Notes: a model not told the origin generated them from the sequence alone. Positions 31,555 through 43,556 are shown, counted from the first letter of the stretch. The stretch is 47,034 nt of DNA from Fonticula-like sp. SCN 57-25 (GCA_001724245.1 MEDX01000017.1:1-47034), one strand, 5' to 3'. Translations and numbers: made by a program.

Positions 31555-34500
31555 TTACGGCGTTGCAGCCGTCGCCTCCGCCGCCGGCGTCGTCGTCGTC
31601 GCCGCAGCGCTCTCCTTTTTAAAGTAGCTGCTGATGGCCGCCTTGCCGCTCGCCTTGTCCTGCTTTATCCTCTTTGTGGCCGGCGAAGCTTCCGCGTCGC
31701 CCGCCGCGCGCTTTGACGGCGTCTTTGCCTTGCTCGGCGACGACGGCGTCTTGACCTTGCTCGGCGACGACGGCGTCTTCGCCTTGGCCGACTTTGCCGC
31801 CGCCGTCTTTCCGGCGCTGCGCGGCGTCTCCGGCACGCTCTTCTTGGCCTTCTTCTTGGCGGGCGTCGCCGTGGCCGCGTCGTCCTCGGCGCTGAGCATC
31901 GAGTCGTCCCCGTCCGCCGCGCCGCCCTTTTTAAAGTGCGACAGTGTCGTCTGCTTGGTCTTGCGCAGACGAGCATAGATGCGCGCCAGCTTGGCCGCCG
32001 TAGTATTGTCCTTGTGCTCGGCAACGTACATCCACAGGCGGCGCGTCCACGCGTCGTCGCCCTTGGCAGCCGACGTCACGCACGCGCCAATCTTGAGCAG
32101 CGTCTCGCCAACCAGCTTGGCGTCGCTCAGCTGCGCAAAGTCGCTCGTCACGCTCTTGAGGTCGTCCCCAGCCAGCGCCCGCTCAGAGTCGGACAGCGGC
32201 GGCTCCGCGTCCCACTCGGCCTCGGCAATGTGCGAGCTCGACGACGCGGCGGCGGAGGAAGAGGAGGACGGCGCAGCGCCACCCGCCGCGCTCCCGCCCA
32301 CCTTTTCGCCCTGGAACGTCAGGCGAATGCTGCGGTCGCGGCGCAGCGCCTTGAGCAGGTCCTCGGCGCGCTTCACCACATGGCGCGCCTGCGGCAGCTT
32401 CTCGGCCACCGGGGCCGCCGTCGCGGCGGACGCATCGGAAGCCTCGGACGCCGGCGGCTCCTCCTTGACGTCAGCGGCAGCATCGCCGCCTTCGGTCGCG
32501 GTGGCCGAAGAAGGCGCGGCCTGCGCGGCCTGGGCCGCCGCGGCGTTCGTCGTCGGGAACAGCTTTCCCTTGAGCCCGAGCTCCTCGTCGTCAAAGATGG
32601 CGTTCCACGACCCAAAGCCGTACTTGTTGACGCCAACGAGGAGCATGCCGTCCTCCTTGGGCCCCCACGGGACGTTCCAGCCCGACACCGCCTTGACGGC
32701 GCCCGGCACACGGAAGGACGCAAACGGCACGCCGTTGAGCTTCTTGGCGAGCAGCGCCAGCTCGGCCAGGCGCGTGACGAGGCTCGTCGCGCTCACAGAC
32801 ACATTGTAAATCATCACTGTCGTGTCCTTTTCCTTGACAACCTTCTTGTCAGACGACGACGACGAAGGGGCCGCCGCCTTGGACGCCGTCTCAACGGCCT
32901 TGTGGCACGTGTTGACAATCTCGTCGATGAGCGCATTCACCTCGTCCTGGTCGCGCGTCTCGAGGCTCGCGTCGAGAATCACCTTTTCGCGCAGCGCTTC
33001 CGTCCAGCCATACTTGCGCACGGCCATCACAATGCGGCGAATAATGCGGTCCGACGTCAGCGGCTCCACCTTCTTAACCTTTTCGGGCTTTTCCTTGATC
33101 TCCTTTTCCTTGGACTTCTTCTCCTTGGACTTTTTGGTGGGCGCCAGGTCAAGGTCGTCCGCGCCGCTGTACTTTTCAACCGTCTTGCGCTTGCGCGGCT
33201 CGCTCAGCACCTGGTACACGTTCTGCATCTTTTCGTCCTGCTCCTCCTGCTCAACCTTGTCGCGCTGCTCCTTGGGGATGATCTTGTCCCACTCAAACGT
33301 CGCGGCCACCTTGAACGCATTCAGCAGCTCCGACGCCTCGCCCTCCTGCTCAGGGTCGCCCTCGTGCGTCTCGGCGCGCGCCAAAATCTCATCAAGGTCC
33401 AATTCGGGCGCGGCCTGCGATGACGCGCCCTCGGTCGTCCCAGCGGCCGCGGATGCATCGCCGCCGTCACCGTTGCCACTCGAGCCATTCGAAGTCGCCT
33501 CCTCGCTGGCCTTGAACAGCGCCTGGGCGCTAAAGGCGAGCACGCGCTGCAGCTCTTCCTTGTTGAGGCGGTTTTCGCTGCCCTTGTCCACCTTGGAGTT
33601 GCCCGACGTGTCCATGCGCTGGATCACAAGATGGTCGAGCACCATCTTGCGCTTGGCGCTCTCGATAATGTGCTCCTCCACGCTGTCCGTCGTCACAAAG
33701 CGGTAAATGTTGACGGCGTTCTTTTGACCAATGCGGTGGGCGCGCGCCTGCGCCTGCAGATCGTTCTGCGGGTTCCAGTCGCTGTCATACAGAATCACAG
33801 TGTCGGCCGTGGCGAGATTGATGCCGAGGCCACCAGCGCGCGTGCTCAAAAGGAAGCAAAAGTCATTCGAGCCTTCGGCGTTAAAGTGGTCCATGGCCTG
33901 GCGGCGCTGATCGCTCGACACGCTGCCGTCGAGGCGCTGGAACGTGTAGCCGCGCAGGCGCAGGTACTCGGCGAGGAGATCAAGCATGCGAACCATCTGC
34001 GAAAAGATGAGGACGCGGTGTCCGTCCTTTTTGAGGCGCTCCAGCAGCTTGTCGAGCAAAACAAGCTTGCCGCTGTTCGAGATGAGGAGATTCAGGATCG
34101 CGTCGCGGTTCTTGGCGCTCACGAGCTCGCTGTCATCCACGAGGTAAGGGTGGTTGCAGCACTTTTTCAGCTCGACGACGATATTGTGCAGCGTCGACTG
34201 GTTGCCCTTGGTACCCTTGTTCAGCGCAGCATAGTTGCGCGCCATAATCCACTGGGACATTTGCTGCTGCTTGGGCGACATGCCAACACGCAAAATACTA
34301 CAAAACCAATGATTAGCAACAAAAAACAAAAATTGTTCATCCACACGCACCGTTCCGTCTTTGACGGCAGCGACTTTTCAACGTCCTTTTTGATGCGGCG
34401 GAGAAGGTGCGGCCGCAGCTCCTCGTGGAGCTTTTCCAGGTGCCCTTCCTCCTGCAGGTCCTTGTAGGTCGCCTCAAACTCTTCGACGCTTCTAAACTTG

Positions 34501-36394
34501 TTTGGCATCAAGAACGAGAGGAGCGACCACAGCTCGCGCATGCTGTTTTGCAGCGGCGTGCCGGTGACAAGAAGGCGGTTGGCCGTGCTAAAGTCCTTGA
34601 GGACGTCGTGCAGCAGCGACTCTGAGTTTTTGAGGCGGTGCGCCTCGTCGACCACGAGCAGGGACCACTTGAGGCCGCGCAAAATGTCCGCGTCCTTGAG
34701 GACAATCTCAAACGTCGTCAAAAGGACGTTGAAGCGCGGCTGGCGCGTGTTCCCCTTGGTGCCGTAAAACTCGTAATCGCGGAGCGTCTCGCGCGACTCG
34801 CGGGAGCCAATGTACATGATCATGTTGAGGTCAGGCGCCCACCGCTTAAACTCGTTCGCCCAGGCGTTGATGGTGGAGAGCGGCACGACGACGAGGTACG
34901 GGCCGAAAATCTTGTGCGTGTGCACCAAGTAAGAGATAAAACTAACGCTCTGGCACGTCTTTCCAAGACCCATCTCGTCGGCGAGGATCACGTTGCGGTT
35001 AAACATCCACGAGTAGGCGAGCCAGTTGAGGCCCTCGAGCTGGTAGTCGCGCAGCGTGCCGCCCACGAGGTACGACGGCTGTTCCATGAGCTTCGTCACC
35101 TTTGAGCGCTGCGTGGTGATAGAGGCAGAGTGAGCGGGAAGCATCGCGCTGTTCTGGCGAGCGAGGAAATCGTCAATCTCCTTTTGGAAATCGCCCTGGA
35201 TCAACGACTCATTCTCCCACGTCAGCTGGTCATACGGGACGCCGCGCCACTTGCAGCAGTACTGCGTGTCGCCCGTCTCGTCGTCGATGCGAACCGCCAC
35301 AACGCGTTCCACCTTGGTGTGTTCCTCGAGGATCTCGCGCTGCATCTCGCGCTCGATATCCAGGCCTTCCAGCTCCTCGCGCGTCAAGTGAGGACGTATC
35401 CGGTCCGCCTCGGCAAGCTTCTTGATGTAATTCTCGAGCTTCTTAAAGCCCTTGATACCCGCGAGCGATTCCTTGGTCTCCCACGTATTGTGCATGTGCG
35501 ATTTGTTGTTCCATTTGATCAAGTAGACGTGCTTGTCATCTTCCACCTTGTCGTCGAGGACGCGGTCGATCGACTCGCCCTCCTCCTCCTCGGCAGCGCC
35601 GTACGACCAGTTCTGAATCTCGTCGTCCTCGTCCTCTTCGTCGTCGCTCTGCAAACATTGGGTTAGCCAACGAATGGCGCCGACCATAAGATATGTCGCG
35701 TACATCTTCGCTGGGCTGCTCCTCGGCATAGCTCTTGCGACCGCTCGCCTGGCGCGACGATCGCCTCGCGTCGTCCGCTGCGGTACATTGTCAGTCACCC
35801 TAGCGTTAATTAACTATGCAAGCGCGCACTCCATGCCATCTTGCTCGAGTGGCGGCCGCGCGGGACCCCCTCACCATCGTACTCGTCGTCGCTGTCGCCG
35901 CCGTGCACGATGCGACTCCCGCTCTCGGACGAGCCGCCCCGACTCGACTTTGAGGCGGGCTTGCGCTTGTTGCTCGACGTAGACTTTGACACTGGCGCGG
36001 CGGCGGGCTTGCGCGCGCGCGGCCTTGCGGGCGGCGAGTCCGGCTCAAAGTCATCTTCGTCGTCGCTCTTTTCATTGTAGCCCTTGGCAGGCCGCCGGGG
36101 GCGAACCGACCGGCGCACAAACGAGCTGTCATTCACGTCGTCTTCGTCGGACAGTTCCGGCACCGAATCTTCCGCTGCCGCCTTTGATTGGCGGTAGGCA
36201 AACTGAGCGAGCGATGTCGGGCGCGCAGGCTTGGCGCTCGATGACGAGGATGACGACTTGTTCGATGCGCTATAGCTGTCGCTCTCGCCGTCGGACGACG
36301 CGCTGCCGGCCGACTGCTCGGCGCTGGAACCCACAAACTCGTCCACCTCGGACTCGGAGCTGCTCGACTCGTCCAATTCAGACGAGCTGCTCAT
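31555..36394 (-). CDS. CHD1: CHD1-type chromatin remodelling ATPase
   Basis: Exons are 36394-35830, 35777-35704, 35648-34351 and 34297-31555, giving 1559 residues. The order is: a Ser/Asp/Glu-rich tail; two chromodomains (about 240-300 and 323-378, the second with CCKWRGVPYDQLTWE); a SNF2 ATPase with DEMGLGKT (about 437-444) and DEAH (547-550); a helicase C lobe starting SPKQQQMSQWIMARNY and containing the RAHRIGQ motif; a SANT-SLIDE-like region; and the CHD1 C-terminal DUF4208/CHCT helices (LLKIGACV...RRLWMYVAEH). The tail has SPSK/TPSK repeats and two PIP-box-like motifs (QTTLSHFKK and AAISSYFKK). CHD1 spaces nucleosomes behind RNA polymerase II. An E2F-like word (GGGCGCGCCAAAA) lies 45-60 bp upstream. 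Confidence 0.94.
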
Positions 36395-36439
36395 GGCGAA
36401 TAGGCCCACGATGCGTCAACTAAAGAGGAAATGGGAAAG

Positions 36440-36454
36440 GGCGCGCCAAAAACG
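36440..36454 (-). promoter_or_regulatory. E2F-like site upstream of CHD1
   Basis: Read on the minus strand this gives TTTTTGGCGCGCCC, a TTTGGCGC core placed about 50 bp upstream of the CHD1 start codon. Function is inferred from the motif. Confidence 0.35.
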
Positions 36455-36557
36455 AAATCGCGGCCTGCTGGTTCACCTCGCCTACCGCAAGCCGCAACAA
36501 GACGCAAAAATAAAAATACCGCGAGGGATCTAAGACTGCCTGGCGATCGCTAGGCGC

Positions 36558-36569
36558 GTGGTCGACCAC
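36558..36569. other. 12-bp palindrome GTGGTCGACCAC
   Basis: A perfect inverted repeat downstream of the tRNA-Val terminator and upstream of CHD1. A partial copy (gtggtcga) recurs about 40 bp to the right (near 36597). It may be a binding site or chance. Confidence 0.3.
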
Positions 36570-36666
36570 TCTTTCTCCCCTTTTCTCTTCTCGCGTGTGG
36601 TCGAGAGATTTCGCGCGCTATTTGCCCACGTGGATATGCATGCAAACTCCCGCAAAAATTTTGTCC

Positions 36667-36739
36667 AGGCCGATGCGAGGTTCGAACTCGCGACCTTTTG
36701 TGTGTAAAACAAACGTGATAACCACTACACCAATCGACC
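36667..36739 (-). tRNA. tRNA-Val (UAC anticodon)
   Basis: A cloverleaf of 73 nt without intron. The acceptor stem GGTCGAT pairs with ATCGGCC, with one T-G pair. The D arm contains GTGTAGTGGTTATCAC, which includes box A. The anticodon stem TTTGT/ACAAA encloses the loop TTTACAC, so the anticodon is TAC. The T stem GCGAG/CTCGC surrounds TTCGAAC (box B). A T5 run follows within 15 nt, as expected for RNA polymerase III termination. The template discriminator base is T, unusual for tRNA-Val, where A is common; this depends on the exact 3' boundary. Confidence 0.9.
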
Positions 36740-36913
36740 AAAGAAAGGGCCAAACTTTGATCTTTATGAACAGAACGCTTTGATTACCTGCCTAATAAGG
36801 CAAGTGCCTTCCTAAAAAGATTCAAAAATCATTTCCGGTCGTAACTGTCAAAAATCCTGCGACTGCACGCACACCGCCTTTCCAGGAGCTAGGAGAGAGA
36901 AAAAGAACGAGAC

Positions 36914-37584
36914 ATGGCCGATCAAGTGCGTACTGTCCGCCGTCTTTCCGAAGTGACGACACCCAAGAAGGTGATCGTTGAGAAGCGCTACGTCGGCTCG
37001 TTCATTGCGCCCGACATGGTCGCCGAGACGGCCAAGATGACCGAGGCCGAGATGCAGCGCCGCGCTGCGGACGAGAAGAAGCGCGCCGAGCAGGACAAGG
37101 CGCGCATGCAGTACGCTCCATTCTATTATTGATGGATCTTTATTAATGAGTCAACAGGCAGGAGGAGCAGGCTCGCTTGAAGGCAAAGATCGCCGAGGCG
37201 CTCATGTTTAGCCCGCCGCCGTCGGCCCCGACATCGCTTCCCCTGAGGTCGCCCGCTTCGTCGACGCCAATGCCCCGCTCAAACAGCCGCTCAGAGATGC
37301 TCGGTAACCAGGAGAACATGATGTGCCCGCCGTCGCCCGTCAACCAGAAGCAGCGCAGGCCGGCGAGCAGCCTGGTCGACGCCCATGACCGCAACTTTGA
37401 GGAGAGCCTCGACTACATGTGCACGGTCCTGAATGCCGAGCCCCGCAACGTGCTTAGGAGTGCGCCCGACACGCAAGTGGTCCATTATCTTTCTAACATT
37501 ACTGCTATAGAGTATTTGCTGGAGAACAATTATGACTGCCACGAGGCCATCACTGCGGTGCTCAGCGACAAGCTCGGCAAGTGA
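36914..37584 (+). CDS. Unrecognised 207-residue protein with coiled-coil N-terminus
   Basis: Exons are 36914-37110 and 37158-37584; splicing at gtacgc...caacag restores frame. The N-terminal half is basic and then a charged helix (TEAEMQRRAADEKKRAEQDK...EEQARLKAKIAEAL) likely to form a coiled coil. A Pro/Ser-rich linker with several SP and SR motifs (possible CDK or basophilic kinase sites) follows. The C-terminal 70 residues look globular and helical (HYLSNITAIEYLLENNYD, CHEAITAVLSDKL), vaguely like a UBA-type helical bundle. I recognise no family. It lies between the tRNA gene and convergent NUDCD1, 62 bp apart. Confidence 0.7.
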
Positions 37585-37646
37585 GCGCACCAAGCGTTAG
37601 TTAGTTTAATAGTGTAAAACATGGTGACATTGTGCTTTTTATTGCT

Positions 37647-39518
37647 TTAATACTGAACGACAATAATTCGCATCGAAGACAGAATAGCAAGACGGTTCCC
37701 TGGCAGCGGCGCGATACCCATAAACTCCTCCTCAAAGCCCGGGTCCAGGTCGAGGACGTACTGCGCCCCGTGCACGTCGCGCCCTTGCGATTGGCGGTAT
37801 ACATACAGGAAGCGAGTGGCCTCGAGAATAAGTGCAACAGAGCCATCCGGCACAAACGTCACAAACTTGCGCAACCGCTTGGACGCCTGTACATACGAGA
37901 ACGCTGCGGGCCGCACATTAGAAAATAAAGCAAAAAGGAAAAAAAAACGAACCGTCAAGGGTGGCGACGTGCGTGGCGGTGATCGCCTCGCGGTCAATGT
38001 TAAACACCAGCGTGTCGACGTCGAGCTTGAGACCGAGCGCGCGCGCGCCGTTGTGCTGGCTGGGCAGGCCAAAGCACATAAAGTCAAAGCGACCGCTGGC
38101 GGCGACGTGTGTGCACCTGCCGTCGGGGGCAAAGACGTGGATGGACACGGACGGCGCGTCCGTATCGCACTCTTCCATGGTGCGGTCGAGCGCCTTGGGG
38201 TCAAAGGCGGGCGTCTGGAGGCCGCTGCCCTCGACGGACGACGTCAGCGCCTTGAGCCGCTCGCGGATGCCGGCCAGCTCGCTGGGGTCGACAGTCTCGA
38301 GGACGCCGTCGTCATGCGCAAAGATGTGCGACCAGCGGAACTGGTCCGCCTTTTCGAGGTACAGCGTGAGCACGCGCTCGTTCTCGAGCGTCCACACGCA
38401 GTCGGATGCCTTGACACTGCAAATATCGCGTCAGTTTGCACGAATACAGAGAAATTATAAACGCACGTTCCCATGAGCTGCGCGAGGCCAAACGCGCCGA
38501 CCGGGACACCGGCGACGTTGAGGCTGACGCGCTGGCCCTCAAAGCGGCACGCGACGTGCGCCTTGAGGACGGGAGCCGGGAGCGTCATGACGACGACAAC
38601 GTCCGTGTCGGTCTGCATCCACGAGTACGACGTCGGGGCCACCGCGCTCATTGCGGCGTTGCCGGCAGGCGCAGCGGACGCCTGCGGGCCGACAAACGTG
38701 CAGGTGCCCACTACGACCAAGCGCGAGCCGTCCTGGCTTATGCCAACATCGAGCGGCGTCTCATTCGAGACGAGCGTGACGGCAGGCTCGCCGGGGACCA
38801 TCGAGTGGTCCGCTCCAATCAGCCGGATCGTCAAGAGGTGCGTCTGGAACATGGTCTTCCACTTGAGTGAGCGGCTAGCCGACTCTGACGAGGCGGCCGC
38901 GTCGGTGGTGGCGTCGAGCAGCGTTTCGTGCACGGACGACGCGCACACCAGCAGCTTGCCGTCGGGGTACGCCGCGTCGAGCGTCACCTTTGCGTCGTGC
39001 AGAAGGAGGCCGCGAACACCGGCGACGCCAAACTGATCAATGTTGAGGAAGCACCAGTGCAACAAGCGCGCCTCATACTCGGCGTAAGCAACATGCAAAA
39101 GCACCAGACGGTGGTCGCCCACGCTCAGGACGATGAGGTTGGGGGTCGGGAAGCACAAGGACGGGAGCTCCAGTTCCGATGCGACGGATTGCTCAAAGCG
39201 CGGCATCGTGAACAAAACCGTCGACTGCACGGGCCCCGCGCCCAGCGCAACACGCGTCAGCTGCATAGCAGCGTCCACATAGTACACCGCGTGGGGATCG
39301 AACGGGCTCACGGAGAGCCGGTTGTGGCCGGCACGGCGCTGGAGCTTCTTGAACGAAAACTCGGCGGTGTTGTTGCTCTCTTGCAGCTGAACGGGCGCCC
39401 CAAGCGGGTGCTGCAGAATCGCCGCAGGCGAGCCCTCAGTCGCCAGCTTGTACCCTTCAAACCTCGCATTGATGAGCGAGCGGTTCGCCTCCACCTCAAC
39501 GCGGCCGATCGCCTCCAT
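37647..39518 (-). CDS. NUDCD1: NudC domain-containing protein 1 (NUDCD1)
   Basis: Exons are 39518-38467, 38416-37953 and 37903-37647, giving 590 residues (human 583). The N-terminus ANRSLINARFEGYKL matches the family. A beta-propeller-like N-terminal half is interrupted by a CS/p23-like domain (about 297-385, YSWMQTDTDVVVVMTLPAPV...WTLENERVLTLYLEK). The C-terminal half ends with SYVQASKRLRKFVTFVPDGS, strikingly like human NUDCD1. CS-domain NudC proteins act as HSP90 co-chaperones for WD40 proteins; human NUDCD1 associates with DHX15. The ATG was chosen to give MEAIGRVEVEANRSL. Donors are gtgcgt and gttcgt. Confidence 0.92.
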
Positions 39519-39549
39519 GCTGTCGGACGCACACCTGCTTGTCAAGCAC

Positions 39550-39590
39550 TGCAACTGCACTGCAAACTGATTGAGTTTGCATCATTTGCA
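39550..39590 (-). promoter_or_regulatory. TTTGCAG-type tract upstream of NUDCD1
   Basis: The minus strand reads TTTGCAGTGCAGTTGCAG with a flanking GCAAACTCAATCAG and GCAAATGATGCAAAC. It begins about 30 bp 5' of the NUDCD1 ATG. It belongs to the same word family as the tracts near 5630, 30845, 43605 and 46170. Confidence 0.45.
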
Positions 39591-39769
39591 CAAGATTCGA
39601 GTCGAAGAGTAGTACGCCATGCTAGGAGCTTGTTCAAGTAAAAATACTGGTCAAACAAGCGAATACGCCATTACCGAGGACCTTATGATATAATCAAGCC
39701 TGATGATGTGATAATATACTGCATTGTAGTCAATCATCGTATGTACAAAATATTTTCCTTTGTTGGCCA

Positions 39770-42700
39770 TTACAGGTCGCCTCGCCCGCTGACCTGCGCG
39801 TTGAGGTGGTCTGCGTGCGCTGTGCAGAACGTGTCCTCGAGCGAGTGAAGCCTGTACTCGCCCTCCTTTGTCGCGATAAAGCGCGTGCGCGGCCCGGCCA
39901 CGCTGTTGATATGGTAGAGCTCCGTGGTCGGTTCGTGGAACGCGTCGCGCATGATTGTAATGTTGAACGGCCCGGTGCCGCGCAGAATGTCGATTTCGAT
40001 AGGTACCGGGTTGTCCGGGCGCGCGTAGATCTCGCTCACGCGGCCGCCGTTCAGCGTAGCGTGCGGCCGGGCGCGAACAGTCACCGTCACGTCCACATCC
40101 CGCGAGCAGTGCTTGGTCGAAACCCGCGTGATGTGCATGACGCCATCCTGCTTCGCCTCAAGGAAAAGGTGGGCGCGCGTCGAACGACGGCTGCGCGCCT
40201 CACCGCCAAACGAATACGACATTTCCCACGGACCATCTGCGAAAGCACAGAAAGAGAACAAAAACAACGTGTTAGCACCAACGTAGCACATGTGCAAGCT
40301 GCGTACCGCTCGCGGGACCAAAGAAGATCTCGATCGGATCGCCAACGCACACGTGGCCCGGTCCCTGCACGGTGATTGTCGGCACGTCGCCGACCGACAC
40401 CATGACGCTCGTCTCCGTCTCTGTCCAGCAGCCCGTCGCGTCGACAATCTTTTCAATGACGATGCTAAAGACGCCCGTCCGGTCTAGCTCGTTGACGACG
40501 AGCTCACCGTCGTGGAAGCCCGCGGTCGCAGCGGCCTTGGAGCCGGTCGGCAGCTCGAGCGTGCGCGTGAATGTCCGCGCGTCGTCTGCGGACCGGATCG
40601 AGTACGTGATGACAAACGGCGCGACGCCAAAGACACGCAGCGGAATGCGCGCCTCCTGCCCGCGGCAGTGCTGCATCTCGATCCCGACGGTGCCTGGCGG
40701 GGTGCCCGCGTCTGCCGGGCGGCCCTTGCCAGCCGCCGGCTTGCGCAGCGCAAGCTCCACCGTCGGGTTGCGGTGCACGAGCACCGACGCCGTCGCCTTG
40801 GCGGTCGCGGGAACATTGACGACGCCATGGTACCGGTCCGAGACCGACTCGATGACGTACACAAAGCTGCCGTCGACGAGCGGCGTGTCAACAAGCGCAA
40901 CGTCATCCGCTTCGGCCACCGAAAAGACGTCCAGGGAGCGGCGCTCGACAGCCGGGCCGGCTGCGTTGGCGGACGCGCCGCCGGGCTGCGATTTCCGCGG
41001 CAACTTGACAGAGTAGCCAACCTTCCACGGCGCCTCGCCGCCCGAAAGCGCGAGCGTCGCAATCCTCGCCGGGCGGCCGACGCAAGCGTTGGCGGGCCCA
41101 GCCTCAAACAGGCGCAGGGCGGGCGGCGTGACAAGGCTGACCATGCACTCGGCCGGCGGCTGCACGCTGCCCGGGCAGTGCGCGTCGCGCACGCCCAGCA
41201 GCCTGTACGCGCCCGACTCTGTGAGCGTGACGAGCGACTGGTCGGTGCTGTAGATGGTCTTTTGCGTGGGGGCGGCGGCGTCGGCGCCGGGGACATGGAG
41301 CGACACCTGGAATGGTGCGCGGCCGCCGACGAGGCGAATCGGGAGGCTGGCGCCGTACGACGTCGTGAGGATCGGCGCGCCGGGCGAGCCCGACACATGG
41401 CCCGACGGCTCGCACTCAAAGCTCGCGGTGACCGGGTCGACGATGATGGTCCGCGTGTCGCTCAGCGTGCGCGCGCACTCGTTGCCGTCGCGCACCGACA
41501 GCAGCGAGATCGTGTAGCGGCCGCGCGCCGGAATGTGCGAGTAAATGTCGAGCGTCGTGTTGTCGCCCGTGATGTTTGCGACCATGTGCTTGCTGTCGCG
41601 CACAGAGTACGTAAGGGAAAACGGCGCAGCGCCCTCGAGCTCGACGCCCAGCGAAAGCGGCTCGTCCAGGCAGAGGTACTGCGTCGCCGCGCCCGCGCCA
41701 AAGTAGGCGTACGCGGGCTGGTGTACGAGTACGCTCAGGCTCACGTCAATCGGGACCTGGTCATAGTACGTGTCCGTGAGCGACACAAACGACACTGTCG
41801 CAATGCCGCCTCCGAGGCCCGGGCGCGGCGTCAGCAGCACCGAGTACGGCGAGTGCGGCACCACAATCTGGCTGGCCGGCTGCGCCGACGCCGCGCGGTC
41901 CGATGACCACTGCACAGAGACGCGCCACGGGGCAGTGCCCGTCAGCTCGAGCGTCACGTTCAGCGGGCTGTCAGGGCACATGGACGAAGGAAGCGCGCCG
42001 ACAAGCGCGAGTGTCGGCGACGGGGCGTGAACGGCCACAAACGACGGCGGAGGAAGCACCGTGCCCTCGCAGACAGCTTCAACAACATGTAAGCAAACAA
42101 GCAAAACAAAAAAAGAAACGCACAATCAGCGACAGAAATGAGCGTGTAGGTTCCCGCCTCGTTCACCTTGATGTACGCGCTGGTGGGGAGCTCGAACGCG
42201 TGGCGCACAAGCGGGCGCAGCGGCGTCGAGTACGACACCGTGAACGGCCCGCGGCCGGTAAGCTCGAGAGGGACGTCGCGCTCGGACTGCGCGGCGAGCA
42301 CGACGCTCTGGAGCGGGCCTCGGACGGTGGGGCGCGGCAAGAGGTGCAACCTGAACGTGGGCGTGCGGTCCGAGCCAAAGTACGAGACGGTCATATTGCG
42401 CGCGTCGGTGACACTCACAACGCGCCACTCGTACACCCCGTTGACAAAGGCGTCGCTCAGCGGCATCCGCCAGTAGTGGTACGAGAGGTAGCCAATCTCG
42501 GCCGGGAGCGACAGCGCGGACACGTCCACAAAGTCGCGCACCTTGGTCTCGATGCGGCGCGTCGCCGGCTCGCCGTTAAAGTAGCGATCAATGGAGATGG
42601 AAAACGGCGCTTCGCCCGACAGGCGGAGCAGCGTGGAGGTGGCGTCGCCGACGCACTTTGTCATCACCGAGCGGTACACAAAGTGCGCAGTCGGGGGGCG

Positions 42701-43556
42701 AGCAGGGAGCGGAAGCGGCGCGTACGGGAAGAGGACAACCGTCACAGTCGAGTTGGACACAAAACCGTCGTGGTCAATGCGGTCATTCACCGACACAAGC
42801 GAGTAAATGCCCGTCGACGTTGCGTTCAGCGCAAAGGGGCGCTCGTGGAATGAAACCTCAAACTCGGTCGGCGTCCGCACGCGAGCGTACTCTTCAATCT
42901 GAAAGTGCGATGCGGGAAGAGGGTCCACCCGGTAGCGGAGACGCCAAGGAGCAACACCGTCAAGGCGCATATAGAGCAGCGAATTGACGGCGATCACCTG
43001 CGATGCAACGGGGTACGGGCAGTGGCGGTGAACATTGAGGCGCTCGCAAAACGTCGCAGCGGCGGCAGCATGGTGAAGCCGAACAATGCCAGGGAGTGAC
43101 GAGCCGCTCGCCGACTGGGGGCCAACCACTGCACAAACCAAGCGTCAGCTACACTCTTTCTCTTGCGCGGCGATCACGCGCACCTTCAACAAGCTCGGGG
43201 CCGATGCCGCCCGCGACCGTTCCGTTGCCGCTAAGGCCGCCCATAAGCGGGGACCGCAGGCCGTTGAATACAATACCATTAAAAAAAAACAAGCAAATAA
43301 GCAGGAGAACGGCGCCCGTATTGCTCAGCCGCAACCGCTGGCGCTCCTGCCGATGCATGATGGACCGCGACGCCGACGGTTGCGGCGACGGCTCCGCCTT
43401 GATCATCGTCGGCGTCCGCGTTTGGATGACAAATAGGCACACCGCATCCACTATAACCGACGCCAGAAATAGTAATGTCGACGTCCCTACTACGGACGAA
43501 AGAGCCAGCTTGAACGCCTGCAGCACGGCAAACGCCTGCCACATGCCGTTGTCCAT
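39770..43556 (-). CDS. POM152: POM152-like nuclear pore membrane protein with tandem lumenal Ig-like repeats
   Basis: Exons are 43556-43184, 43128-42124, 42076-40307 and 40236-39770, giving 1204 residues (yeast Pom152 has 1337). The N-terminal 100 residues have two to three hydrophobic spans (about 10-46 and 80-98). The rest is a chain of Ig/cadherin-like repeats of about 90-110 residues. Each repeat has a Cys-rich start, a G-x-x-P-[WF] core (DGVAPWRLRYRVD, TGRGPFTVSYST, TGTAPWRVSVQW, EGAAPFSLTYSV, GGEAPWKVGYSV, FGVAPFVITYSI, RGTGPFNITI) and an end like Y.l.SV.D. Pom152 uses such repeats to form a lumenal ring around the nuclear pore. Nup210/gp210 is the alternative, but it has its membrane span at the C-terminus, unlike here. 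Confidence 0.82.

Noticed and set aside
31936-33423. 495-codon plus-strand frame
   Set aside because: It lies antisense to the CHD1 C-terminal half and has the biased composition of a shadow frame.
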